Under the pieces are notes generated by a model, which saw nothing but the letters and a program-made list of their open reading frames with translations, was not told the origin of the DNA and did no database searches. A program made the translations under genes and the position numbers. From positions 1 through 53,544 of the forward strand of contig NZ_VCNJ01000080.1 of the NCBI RefSeq assembly GCF_005938625.1: a stretch of DNA of 53,544 bases, read 5' to 3'. The stretch is from Pseudomonas fluorescens. GTDB taxonomy: Bacteria; Pseudomonadota; Gammaproteobacteria; Pseudomonadales; Pseudomonadaceae. Shown one piece after another: positions 40,767 through 49,503 of this stretch. How positions within the stretch are numbered: position 1 is the first letter of the stretch; each line of letters begins with the position of its first letter.

Positions 40767-41636
40767 ATGACCAGGCTTTCCCATCAAGATTTGCGCCGTA
40801 ACTTCCGTCAACTGCTGGCTTCCGACACCTGCTATCACACGGCTTCGGTGTTCGATCCGATGTCCGCGCGCATTGCCGCTGACCTGGGTTTTGAAGTGGG
40901 GATTCTCGGCGGTTCCGTGGCCTCGTTGCAGGTACTCGGTGCCCCCGACTTTGCCCTGATCACCCTCAGCGAGTTCGCCGAACAGGCCACCCGCATCGGC
41001 CGCGTCGCCCAATTGCCGGTGATCGCCGACGCCGACCACGGCTACGGCAACGCTCTCAACGTGATGCGCACCATCGTCGAACTGGAACGCGCCGGCGTCG
41101 CCGCCCTGACCATCGAAGACACTTTGCTGCCGGCACAATTCGGCCGCAAATCCACCGATCTGATCACCGTTGCCGAAGGCGTCGGCAAGATCCGCGCGGC
41201 ATTGGAAGCCCGGGTTGATACGGAAATGGCAATCATCGCCCGTACCAATGCCGGCATCCTGCCAAATCAGGAAATCATCAGCCGCACTCGCCAGTACCAG
41301 GCGGCCGGGGCTGACGGCATCTGCATGGTCGGCATTCAGGATTTCGATCAGCTTGAGCAAATCGCCGAACACCTGACCGTACCGCTGATGCTGGTGACCT
41401 ACGGCAACCCGGCGTTGCGCGACGACAAGCGTCTGGCCGAACTCGGTGTGCGCGTTACCATCGATGGCCATGGCGCATACTTTGCGGCGATCAAAGCGAC
41501 GTATGACAGCCTGCGCGAACAGCGGCAGATCTTTACCCAGGCGTCCGATTTGAGCGCGACCGAGTTGACGCACACCTATACCCAGCCGGAGGAATACATT
41601 CTCTGGGCCAAGGAATACATGAGCGTCAAGGAGTGA
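40767..41636 (+). CDS. oxaloacetate decarboxylase-type ICL/PEPM enzyme
   Basis: A 289-residue TIM-barrel enzyme of the isocitrate lyase/PEP mutase superfamily, close to the P. aeruginosa PA4872-type oxaloacetate decarboxylase. The metal-binding segment is VIADADHGYGNALNVMRT, with IEDTLLPAQFG and IIARTNAG; the loop differs from the KKCGH signature of true isocitrate lyases. It would convert oxaloacetate to pyruvate and carbon dioxide, though relatives act on methylisocitrate or other 2-oxo acids. TGGTGGAAC precedes ATG 40767. It starts 168 bp after the succinyltransferase pair and may have its own promoter. Confidence 0.85.
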   Translation: MTRLSHQDLRRNFRQLLASDTCYHTASVFDPMSARIAADLGFEVGILGGSVASLQVLGAPDFALITLSEFAEQATRIGRVAQLPVIADADHGYGNALNVMRTIVELERAGVAALTIEDTLLPAQFGRKSTDLITVAEGVGKIRAALEARVDTEMAIIARTNAGILPNQEIISRTRQYQAAGADGICMVGIQDFDQLEQIAEHLTVPLMLVTYGNPALRDDKRLAELGVRVTIDGHGAYFAAIKATYDSLREQRQIFTQASDLSATELTHTYTQPEEYILWAKEYMSVKE

Positions 41637-41656
41637 TGGGTTGGCCGGGCTGACGC

Positions 41657-41750
41657 CATCGCTGGCAAGCCAGGCTCCCACAGGTTATGCGGTTCGACAT
41701 CAATTGATGGTTCAACACCAAACCCTGTGGGAGCTGGCTTGCCAGCGATG
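41657..41750. repeat. REPIN (GCTGGCAAGCCAG type)
   Basis: An inverted pair of ATCGCTGGCAAGCCAG(C)TCCCAC repeats, a third REP family in this window, between convergent genes. Confidence 0.82.
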
Positions 41751-41768
41751 AAGCCCGCCGCTACACCG

Positions 41769-42071
41769 CTAAACCGGCGTCTTGTAAGCCTCCTCCCGCT
41801 GCACCGCCCGCGCCTGAATCACATTCAGAATCGCACAGCCCTCGCGCATCAACAGATGCACCGCGCTGGTCACCCGCGTCAGATCACAATCGGAAATACC
41901 CTTGAGGTTGAGACTGGCAAAGGTGTCGGCCAGATCGCGCACAACCACAAACCGGTGCATCGCACAGGCGGCCATGTCGCTGAGTTCTGAGTGAGTGTTG
42001 AGGAAGAGCACCGGGGATTCGGCGTCGTAGGTGTCGATGGGGAGGAAGCGGGGCATTACTTGATCACACAT
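41769..42071 (-). CDS. small hypothetical protein
   Basis: A 100-residue cytosolic protein of unknown function, beginning MCDQVMPRFLPIDTYDAESP and ending with a helical, basic stretch. It resembles the short DUF3077/DUF6124-type pseudomonad proteins only loosely, so no family is assigned. CAGGAGTTATACC precedes ATG 42071; the open frame runs much further upstream through repeats and is not coding there. It has three cysteines and no signal peptide. A long repeat-rich spacer lies upstream. Confidence 0.65.
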   Translation of the reverse strand: MCDQVMPRFLPIDTYDAESPVLFLNTHSELSDMAACAMHRFVVVRDLADTFASLNLKGISDCDLTRVTSAVHLLMREGCAILNVIQARAVQREEAYKTPV

Positions 42072-42762
42072 TGGTATAACTCCTGTATTGAAAGAGCTAC
42101 CACCAGTCGCGGCCAAACGAGGAAGGTGGCAGCCGTACGCGGGTTGGCCGACCGGATACAGGAACCGGCACACCCGAAGGTGTCCCACGCACAGCCGCCA
42201 TAACACAACATCACAGACAAACTTCGACTGAATATGTTGGGCAGACTGTACGTCTCTGTATCGACCGGCCAAGGTCGTTCGCGGTGTTTTTCCGCGAGCC
42301 CGAACTATAGGGGTCGATACCGAAATGCGGCAACAGGGTACGTTGTAGGAAACGTCTTGGAAAGTTGTACGCCGTCCGCGCCTTCCACTTTTCCCACAAA
42401 AGCCCCTCACCCTAGCCCTCTCCCAGAGGGAGAGGGAACTGATTGGGGGATGCCATGGATTTACGCCGACTTGTGATACCGCGTTGAATGCGAATTTGCA
42501 TTCAACTTGATCTGCCGGTTGCCACATGGACCACAAACAACACGGTCAGTCCTCTCTCCCTCTGGGAGAGGGTTAGGGTGAGGGGCCGATTTATCTGGCA
42601 CCCCGCCGACCTCATCACACCGCAAACCACCTCACCGCGGCTTAATGATCGTTCCCACGCTCCGCGTGGGAATGCAGCCCGGGACGCTCTGCGTCCCACA
42701 CAAAGCGAACGCGGAGCGTCCGTTGAGGCATTCCCACGCAGAGCGTGGGAACGATCACTACC
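42072..42762. other. 690-bp repeat-rich spacer
   Basis: No gene is supported. Bases 42403-42437 and 42546-42585 carry two inverted copies of the CCCTCACCCTAGCCCTCTCC motif also seen at 27437. A MITE-like element occupies 42647-42756. Bases 42072-42400 probably contain the promoter of the small gene on the minus strand and nothing else I can name. Confidence 0.75.
42647..42756. repeat. MITE-like element, copy 2
   Basis: About 110 bp, bounded by GATCGTTCCCACGCTC and its complement, with an inner GGACGCTC/GAGCGTCC hairpin. It is the best preserved of the three copies in the window and abuts the end of the carboxypeptidase gene. Confidence 0.85.
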
Positions 42763-44001
42763 TCACCGCGGCTTGGCCAACTCCATGATCATCCGCGACA
42801 ACAAATAAATCCGCGGCGCCACGCTCGCCACTTCGGCGTATTCCTCCGGCGTGTGAATATTGCCGCCAACAATCCCGAAGCCATCCAGCGTCGGCGTGCC
42901 GACCCCAGCGGACAGACTGGCATCCGCCGCGCCCCCACTGCCCTCCTCGGTCAACTTGCGGCCAATCTCGCCATAAATCCCCTGGGCCATGGCCATCAGG
43001 CGATCCGACTCGGGCGTCTGCGGCATCGGTGGCAAGCCCCGCTGCAATGAAGTCTTCACTTCCGTCTCAGGAATCAATTTGTCCTGCGACACCCGCGCCA
43101 GATCCTTCTCGATCCGGTCAAATTCCTCCGGCACCGCCGCGCGCACGTCAGCCTTGGCCGTTGCTTGATCAGGAATCACGTTGGTGCGGTCACCGGCCTT
43201 GAGCACGGTGAAGTTGATGGTGGTTTTCTTCGCTTCATCGCCGAGTTTGCCCAGTTGCAGAATCTGGTGCGCCGCCTCCATCGCGGCATTGCGCCCCAGT
43301 TCCGGCGCGACACCAGCGTGCGCGGCTTTGCCCTTGACCTCGACCAGCGCCGTCGCGCTGCCCTTGCGCCACACCACCAGGCCATCGGCCGGACGCCCCG
43401 GCTCCAGATTGAGGGTCACGTCGTGCTGTTTGGCGGTTTTCTTGATCAGGTCGGTGGCGACGTCCGAGCCGGTTTCTTCGCTGGCGTCGAGCAGGAAGGT
43501 GATTTGCGCGTAGTCCTTGAAGTCGAGGTTTTTCAGGACTTTCAGCGCATAGATCCCGGCGACGATACCGCCCTTGTCGTCCATCACCCCCGGCCCGTAA
43601 GCGCGGCCTTCCTTGATGTGGAACGGCCGCTCGGCCGCCGAACCTTCCTTGAACACCGTGTCCATGTGCGCCATCAACAGGATTTTCGCCTTGCCGGTGC
43701 CTTTCAGCGTCGCCAGTACATGGTTGGATTTTTCCGGTGTGTTGGGCACCAGTTCGATGGTCGCGCCGAGTTTTTTCAGCTCATCGATGGCGATATCGCT
43801 GACTTGCTTGAGGCCGGGTTCATAACCTGAGCCGGAGTCGATATTGACCAGCCGCTCCAGCAATTTCAGCGCTTCTGGCTGGTATTGCTCGGCATCGGCG
43901 AGCACTTGTTTATGCGGTTCGGCGAAGGCCTGTGCAGTGGAAAAGGCAAGAGACAAGCCGAGGCTGGCGGCCAGCAGGGAGCGAGAAAATGAGAACGTCA
44001 T
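42763..44001 (-). CDS. secreted carboxypeptidase G2-like M20 peptidase
   Basis: A 412-residue zinc peptidase with a signal peptide (to about AQAFAE), close in length and pattern to Pseudomonas carboxypeptidase G2, which removes C-terminal glutamate from folates and other acyl-glutamates. Metal ligands are in LMAHMDTVF (His112), GVMDDKGG (Asp141), DASEETGS (Glu176) and the C-terminal GGNIHTPEEY (His385 region). A dimerisation lid follows at about 210-325. AAGGATAGC precedes ATG 44001. It stands alone on the minus strand. Its natural substrate is an inference from homology; it could scavenge N-acylated glutamate. Confidence 0.88.
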   Translation of the reverse strand: MTFSFSRSLLAASLGLSLAFSTAQAFAEPHKQVLADAEQYQPEALKLLERLVNIDSGSGYEPGLKQVSDIAIDELKKLGATIELVPNTPEKSNHVLATLKGTGKAKILLMAHMDTVFKEGSAAERPFHIKEGRAYGPGVMDDKGGIVAGIYALKVLKNLDFKDYAQITFLLDASEETGSDVATDLIKKTAKQHDVTLNLEPGRPADGLVVWRKGSATALVEVKGKAAHAGVAPELGRNAAMEAAHQILQLGKLGDEAKKTTINFTVLKAGDRTNVIPDQATAKADVRAAVPEEFDRIEKDLARVSQDKLIPETEVKTSLQRGLPPMPQTPESDRLMAMAQGIYGEIGRKLTEEGSGGAADASLSAGVGTPTLDGFGIVGGNIHTPEEYAEVASVAPRIYLLSRMIMELAKPR

Positions 44002-44102
44002 GAAGCTATCCTTGTTTCGCGTCGGGGGGATTTAACCGTACCCGACATCGGCGCGAGGCTCTACACCGAATGCGACATCTCCCTGACCACCACCGAACAC
44101 GT

Positions 44103-44192
44103 GTAGGAGCTGCCGAAGGCTGCGATCTTTTGATCTTGCTTTTGATTTAGAAAGACCAAAGTCAAAAGATCGCAGCCTTCGGCAGCTCCTAC
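44103..44192. repeat. REP hairpin (GTAGGAGCTGCC type)
   Basis: A nearly perfect inverted pair of GTAGGAGCTGCCGAAGGCTG with GATCTTTTGA inner arms lies between the diguanylate cyclase and the peptidase. It is likely to act as a terminator of the diguanylate cyclase message. Confidence 0.87.
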
Positions 44193-44213
44193 AGGGGATG
44201 TGGGGTATAGCGG

Positions 44214-45287
44214 TCAAACCGAATCCAGCAACGTCCGCCGGGGCTTGTCATCGCAATTGCAGATCACTCGGTTACGCCCGCTGGCCTTGGCCTCGTACAA
44301 CGCCTGATCGGCATCATTGAGCCAGCGTGTCGCGTCGGCATGCGCCGAATCGTACGCCGCCAGGCCGATGCTCAAACTGACCTTCAACGCCGGGTTCTGC
44401 TCATAACCGAGAATTGCGAAGCGCTCGCGCAACGCCTCCATGGCCTGTGCGGCATTGAACAATGGCAAATCCGGCAAAATCACGCAGAACTCGTCACCGC
44501 CATAGCGCCCGGCAACATCGGTCGCCCGCAGGTTCTGCTTGAGCAACTTGCTCAACTGCCGCAACACAATGTCGCCCGCGACGTGGCCGTAAGTGTCGTT
44601 GATCGCCTTGAAGTGATCGATGTCGATCAGCGCAATCGCCGCGCCCTGCTTCTGCCGTTTGCAACGCTGAAAAGCGATCTCCAGTTGATCCTTCCAGGCG
44701 CCGTGGTTGAGCAACCCGGTCAGACTGTCGGTGCGGCTCAGGGCTAGCAATTCGCGTTTATGCCGGCCAAGGGTGTAGGCCTGGCGAAAGCAGATCCAGC
44801 CCAGCGCCAACGGGTACAGCAGCAGCAACGGGAAACAGGCGTACATTTGCGCAGGCGAGGTCTGCGGAACGAATGCCGGAGCAAAGACCACCAGCCCGAC
44901 GCCGACCCCGAGCAACTGCGCCGCAGAACCTGCCAATAGAAAGCGTGAACCACCAATAGCGACGTTGTTCATCGCCATCATCGAAATGGTCGTGGCAGTG
45001 GGCAATGGATTGAAATGCATGGCGGCAAGCCAAAAGCCGCCGAAAAAGGCATCAATCAACAGATTTCGATGTTCGGCGTGATAGGGAACCCTGGAACGGC
45101 GTGCCCATTGAAACGCCAGATGCGGCCAGACCAGGCCGTTGAAGAGCATCAGTGCCCAGACCCACAACGGCGGATCGAGCGCATACATCGCGACAGATAC
45201 ACATAAAAGCCCAAGCAACAGCCCGAGGACTCGCGACGTATAAAGCCTCCTGGCCAATGAAAGTCCCTTTCCTCCGGTATTTCCCAT
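44214..45287 (-). CDS. diguanylate cyclase with MASE2 sensor
   Basis: A 357-residue membrane protein. The N-terminal 180 residues hold about five or six hydrophobic helices of the MASE2 type (LGLLLGLLCVSVAMYAL, then MLFNGLVWPHLAFQWARRS). The C-terminal GGDEF domain has the catalytic RYGGDEF and the feedback-inhibition I-site RATD five residues before it, so it should make c-di-GMP from two GTP and be product-inhibited. DIDHFKAINDTYGH and SIGLAAYDS are conserved. ATG 45287 (MGNTGGKG) has GAGGTCC upstream; another start lies 7 codons earlier. There is no EAL domain. Confidence 0.9.
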   Translation of the reverse strand: MGNTGGKGLSLARRLYTSRVLGLLLGLLCVSVAMYALDPPLWVWALMLFNGLVWPHLAFQWARRSRVPYHAEHRNLLIDAFFGGFWLAAMHFNPLPTATTISMMAMNNVAIGGSRFLLAGSAAQLLGVGVGLVVFAPAFVPQTSPAQMYACFPLLLLYPLALGWICFRQAYTLGRHKRELLALSRTDSLTGLLNHGAWKDQLEIAFQRCKRQKQGAAIALIDIDHFKAINDTYGHVAGDIVLRQLSKLLKQNLRATDVAGRYGGDEFCVILPDLPLFNAAQAMEALRERFAILGYEQNPALKVSLSIGLAAYDSAHADATRWLNDADQALYEAKASGRNRVICNCDDKPRRTLLDSV

Positions 45288-45464
45288 AAGGACCTCGATC
45301 ACGCACACCGCAGGACGGATGTGTTGGGAGTCTAACAGGGCGACGTTAAATAGCCATCACCGGCCAGCGGGCTGAATAGAGCGACATCAGGGCCGCACAC
45401 AGTGCAAATATTTGGCTATACATGAAAGGAGCAAAATGGAAAAACAACTATAAGAAGGAGGCCC

Positions 45465-46919
45465 ATGCACACCTATAAAGTGTTGATCATTGGCAGCGGT
45501 TTTGGCGGTCAATGTGCCGCGGTCAACCTGCTCAAGGCCGGGATCGACGATTTTCGCCTGCTGGAGCGACGGGACTTCTTTGGCGGCACCTGGTGCCAGA
45601 ACACCTACCCCGGCGCGGCGGTTGACGTGCCGTCGCCGCTGTATTCGCTGTCGTTCGCGCCGTACCGCTGGTCGCAGATGTTCGCCGGGCAGGCCGAACT
45701 GCACCGCTACACCGAGCATGTCATCGAGCAATTCGGTTTGCGCGAGCGCGTAGAGTTGCAAGCCAATGTCGAGCGCGTCGAATGGGACGAAACACAAAAG
45801 CGCTGGGCCGTGCACACCGCCAGCAAAGGCACCTTTTATGCGCAGTTCCTGATCAATGCCACCGGGCCGCTGAGCCAACCGGTTATCCCGCACTTTCCCG
45901 GCCGGGATCGCTTTCAAGGCAAGACTTTTCATACAAACAACTGGGATCACAGCTACGACTATCGCGGTAAACGTGTGGCCATCGTTGGTAGCGGCGCCAG
46001 TGCGGTGCAAGTGATTCCAGCCATTGCGGAACCGGTCGAGCAACTGCATGTGTTTCAACGCACGCCGCATTGGGTGCTGCCCCGCGCCGATCGCCAGTTC
46101 GGACCGCTGCAACGCTGGCTGCTCGGACTCAAACCCGCTTACAAACTGTTGCGCTGGCTGATTTACTGGCAATTCGAAACCCGGGTCATCGCCTTCAAAT
46201 ATTCAAAAGCGGCGATTCACCTGGTGCAGCAGCACGCCCTGCGCTTTCTCAAACGTCAGGTGCCGGACCCGGCGCTACAAAAAAAACTCACGCCGGACTT
46301 CACCATCGGCTGCAAACGGGTGCTGGTTTCCAGCACCTATTACCCGGCGTTAAGTCGTCCCAATGTGACCTTGCATACCCGTGAGCAAGGCATCGCTTCC
46401 ATCGACGAAACCGGTATCAACACTCAGGACGGTCAGCACATCGATGTTGATCTGATCGTCTGGTCGACCGGTTACGACGCCACCGACGGGGTGATTTCCT
46501 ACCCGGTCAGCGGAAAAAACGCCGTGCAACTCAGAGATGTCTGGGCGCAATACCCGCGCGCGTATCTGGGCACCAGCCTGCCGGACTTCCCCAACCTGTT
46601 TATCGTCACCGGGCCCAACACCGGCATCGGCCACACCTCGGCGCTGTTCATCATCGAATCGCAGATGAACTACATCCTCGATTGCATCCGCACCGTGCAG
46701 GCCAAAGGCCTGCGCAGCATTGAAGTGCGCCGTGAAGCGGAACGTACCTACACTGAGATGATTCATCGGGAGATGGAGCGCACGGTCTGGAAGTCCGGCG
46801 GCTGCCACAGTTGGTATCAAAGCAAGAGCGGTCATGTGATCGCGATGTTTCCCGGCTTCAGTTTCAGCTATCACCGCTTGACCCGGGCGCTGAAACCGGC
46901 CGACCACATTCTGTCCTGA
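45465..46919 (+). CDS. flavin-containing Baeyer-Villiger-type monooxygenase
   Basis: A 484-residue FAD/NADPH monooxygenase. Two dinucleotide motifs are GSGFGG (about 10-15) and VGSGASA (about 174-180), and the Baeyer-Villiger fingerprint FxGxxxHxxxW(D/P) appears as FQGKTFHTNNWD (about 154). A C-terminal ATG motif variant (STGYDATDG) follows. It would insert oxygen next to a ketone, giving an ester or lactone. AAGGAGG sits directly before ATG 45465. The hydrolase gene comes next, 21 bp on, which fits ester hydrolysis in the same pathway. The natural ketone is unknown. Confidence 0.9.
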   Translation: MHTYKVLIIGSGFGGQCAAVNLLKAGIDDFRLLERRDFFGGTWCQNTYPGAAVDVPSPLYSLSFAPYRWSQMFAGQAELHRYTEHVIEQFGLRERVELQANVERVEWDETQKRWAVHTASKGTFYAQFLINATGPLSQPVIPHFPGRDRFQGKTFHTNNWDHSYDYRGKRVAIVGSGASAVQVIPAIAEPVEQLHVFQRTPHWVLPRADRQFGPLQRWLLGLKPAYKLLRWLIYWQFETRVIAFKYSKAAIHLVQQHALRFLKRQVPDPALQKKLTPDFTIGCKRVLVSSTYYPALSRPNVTLHTREQGIASIDETGINTQDGQHIDVDLIVWSTGYDATDGVISYPVSGKNAVQLRDVWAQYPRAYLGTSLPDFPNLFIVTGPNTGIGHTSALFIIESQMNYILDCIRTVQAKGLRSIEVRREAERTYTEMIHREMERTVWKSGGCHSWYQSKSGHVIAMFPGFSFSYHRLTRALKPADHILS

Positions 46920-46940
46920 ACACCTAAAAGGAAGACGTCG

Positions 46941-47867
46941 ATGCTTTTGCTGTTTGTCGCCCTCGCGGTTTTCGTGGCCTGGAGCTGGTTGAGTTATCCG
47001 GCGGTCGGCCATTGGCTGTATGACCTGAACATGGCCATCGAGGCCAAGTTGTACAAATTGCACAAGATCGAAGTGCCGATCGCCGAGATGACCGTCTCGA
47101 CCTGGCAGGGTGGGCCGTATGAAGCGGCCAGCGCGATTCTGATGCTGCATGGCTACAGCGCCGAGAAAAATCTGTGGCTGCGCTTTTCCCGGCACTTCGT
47201 GCGCCAGTATCGGGTGATCATCCCGGACCTCGCCGGTCACGGTGAAACCGGCTTCAAGGCTGGCGGCGGCTATGACATCCCGCTGCAAGCCAAACGCATG
47301 ATCCAGTTGCTCGACGTCTGCGGCGTGGAGAAAGTCCACGTGATCGGCAATTCGATGGGCGGCTACATCGCTGCGTGGTTGGCGGCGACGTATCCGGAGC
47401 GGATCGCCTCGGTGGCGCTGATAGATCCGGCGGGTGTCACCGCGCCCGAGCCCAGTGACATGGAGCGGCATCTGGCGCGCGGGCATAACCCGTTTCTGAT
47501 CAACTCGCGGGAAGAGTTTCGCCGGTTTTATGCGATGACCATGGAATCGCCGCCGTGGGTGCCGAACCTGGTGCTGGACGCCATCGCCCAGCGCTACGAA
47601 CAACAGCGCGATGAACTGGAAGAGATCTTCCGCGATTTTCGCGCCAGCCCGCCGATGGAGCCGAAACTCGCCGACATCAAGTGCCCGGCGCTGTTGCTCT
47701 GGGGGCGCAAGGATCGGCTGATCGACGTCAGCAGCGTGCCGGTGTGGAGCAAGGGCATCGCCAATTTGCGCGTGGATGTCTGGGATCATGTCGGGCATAT
47801 GCCGATGGTTGAACAACCGGGGAATACTGCAGAGCTTTATCGCGAGTTTTTGGGAAGCCAGAGATGA
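46941..47867 (+). CDS. alpha/beta hydrolase (lipase/esterase type)
   Basis: A 308-residue hydrolase with an N-terminal hydrophobic anchor (LLLFVALAVFVAWSWLSY). The oxyanion motif LHGYSAEK, nucleophile elbow GNSMGGY (Ser about 139), the Asp region in WGRKDRLID and the catalytic His in HVGHMPMVEQP form a full triad. It follows the monooxygenase by 21 bp and probably hydrolyses the ester or lactone it produces; it could also act on lipids. AAAGGAAGACGTCG precedes ATG 46941. Confidence 0.9.
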   Translation: MLLLFVALAVFVAWSWLSYPAVGHWLYDLNMAIEAKLYKLHKIEVPIAEMTVSTWQGGPYEAASAILMLHGYSAEKNLWLRFSRHFVRQYRVIIPDLAGHGETGFKAGGGYDIPLQAKRMIQLLDVCGVEKVHVIGNSMGGYIAAWLAATYPERIASVALIDPAGVTAPEPSDMERHLARGHNPFLINSREEFRRFYAMTMESPPWVPNLVLDAIAQRYEQQRDELEEIFRDFRASPPMEPKLADIKCPALLLWGRKDRLIDVSSVPVWSKGIANLRVDVWDHVGHMPMVEQPGNTAELYREFLGSQR

Positions 47868-47884
47868 CAATGCACCCAGCTCCT

Positions 47885-47986
47885 GATCGTTCCCACGCTC
47901 TGCGTGGGAATGTCTTAAGGGACGCTCCGCGTCCAGTGACGCGGAGCGTCACGGGCTGCATTACCACGCAGAGCGTGGGAACGATC
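47885..47986. repeat. MITE-like element, copy 3
   Basis: About 100 bp with GATCGTTCCCACGCTC-type terminal inverted repeats and the inner GACGCGGAGCGTC segment, just after the hydrolase gene and before glcD. Confidence 0.83.
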
Positions 47987-48003
47987 AAGGGTAAGGGTTT
48001 GGG

Positions 48004-49503
48004 ATGAACATTCTTTATGACGAACGCCTCGACGGTCCGTTGCCGCAGGTGAACAAGGCCGAATTCCTCAAGGCTTTGCAGCAAGCGGTGCCTGACCTCG
48101 ACATTTTGTGGCGCGAAGAAGAACTCAAACCCTACGAATGCGACGGCCTCTCCGCCTACCGCACCACGCCGATGCTGGTCGCCCTGCCCCGTCGACTCGA
48201 GCAAGTGCAAACCCTGCTCAAACTTTGCCATGAGAAAAACGTCCCGGTGGTTGCCCGTGGTGCCGGCACCGGTTTGTCCGGCGGTGCCTTGCCGCTGGAA
48301 CAGGGCCTGCTGTTAGTGATGGCGCGCTTCAATAATATTCTGCACATCGACCCCGCCGCCCGCACCGCGCGGGTACAACCGGGGGTGCGCAATCTGGCGA
48401 TCTCCCAAGCGGCCGCACCCTTCGGCCTGTATTACGCGCCGGATCCATCGTCGCAGATCGCCTGTTCGATTGGCGGCAACGTCGCGGAAAACGCTGGCGG
48501 CGTGCATTGCCTCAAATACGGCCTGACCGTGCACAACCTGCTGAAAATCGAAGTGCTGACCATCGAAGGCGAACGCCTGACCCTCGGTTCGGATGCCCTC
48601 GATTCAGCGGGTTTTGATCTACTCGCCTTGTTCACCGGCTCCGAAGGTCTGCTGGGGATCATCACCGAAGTCACGGTCAAACTGCTGCCCAAACCGCAAG
48701 TCGCGAAAGTCCTGCTGGCCAGTTTCGATTCAGTGGAAAAGGCCGGCCGCGCGGTCGCCGAAATCATCGCGGCGGGGATCATTCCCGGTGGTCTGGAGAT
48801 GATGGACAACCTCGCCATTCGCGCAGCCGAAGACTTCATTCACGCCGGTTACCCGGTCGATGCCGAGGCGATTCTGTTGTGCGAACTCGACGGTGTCGAA
48901 GCCGATGTCCACGACGATTGCCAACGGGTGCGCGAGGTCATGACCGAGGCCGGCGCCACCGAAGTGCGTCAGGCCAGCGACGAAGCCGAGCGCGTGCGGT
49001 TCTGGGCCGGGCGCAAAAATGCTTTCCCGGCAATCGGCCGTTTGTCACCGGACTATTACTGCATGGACGGCACCATCCCGCGCCGCGAATTGCCCGGGGT
49101 CCTGCAAGGTATCGCCCGCCTCGGCGAAGAATACGGTTTGCGCGTGGCCAACGTGTTCCATGCCGGCGACGGCAACATGCACCCGCTGATTCTGTTCGAC
49201 GCCAACCAACCCGGCGAGCTGCACCGCGCCGAAGCCTTGGGCGGCAAGATCCTCGAACTGTGCGTGCAGGTCGGCGGCAGCATCACCGGCGAACACGGCG
49301 TCGGCCGCGAGAAAATCAATCAGATGTGCGCGCAGTTCAACAGCGACGAACTAAGCCTGTTCCATGCTGTAAAAGCTGCGTTCGACCCAAAAGGCCTGCT
49401 CAACCCCGGCAAAAACATTCCGACCCTGCACCGCTGCGCCGAATTCGGCGCGATGCATATTCACGCCGGGCAGTTGCCCTTCCCCGAACTGGAGCGTTTC
49501 TGA
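48004..49503 (+). CDS. glcD: glycolate oxidase FAD subunit GlcD
   Basis: A 499-residue FAD-linked subunit that oxidises glycolate to glyoxylate at the membrane with GlcE and GlcF. The FAD-binding motifs are VVARGAGTGLSGGALP (about 83-98), SIGGNVAENAGG (about 156-167) and the C-terminal TGEHGVGREK (about 429-438). The length matches the family. TAAGGGTTTGGG precedes ATG 48004. Its stop overlaps the glcE start (TGATG), so the three genes are an operon. No glcC regulator is nearby. Confidence 0.96.
   Translation: MNILYDERLDGPLPQVNKAEFLKALQQAVPDLDILWREEELKPYECDGLSAYRTTPMLVALPRRLEQVQTLLKLCHEKNVPVVARGAGTGLSGGALPLEQGLLLVMARFNNILHIDPAARTARVQPGVRNLAISQAAAPFGLYYAPDPSSQIACSIGGNVAENAGGVHCLKYGLTVHNLLKIEVLTIEGERLTLGSDALDSAGFDLLALFTGSEGLLGIITEVTVKLLPKPQVAKVLLASFDSVEKAGRAVAEIIAAGIIPGGLEMMDNLAIRAAEDFIHAGYPVDAEAILLCELDGVEADVHDDCQRVREVMTEAGATEVRQASDEAERVRFWAGRKNAFPAIGRLSPDYYCMDGTIPRRELPGVLQGIARLGEEYGLRVANVFHAGDGNMHPLILFDANQPGELHRAEALGGKILELCVQVGGSITGEHGVGREKINQMCAQFNSDELSLFHAVKAAFDPKGLLNPGKNIPTLHRCAEFGAMHIHAGQLPFPELERF

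Noticed and set aside
45185..45205. GATACAC inside the diguanylate cyclase gene as a fourth regulon site
   Set aside because: It is within coding sequence and lacks the second and third half-sites at the required spacing.
46350..47870. 506-residue minus-strand frame opposite monooxygenase and hydrolase
   Set aside because: It spans two real genes and their spacer, with no recognisable motif.
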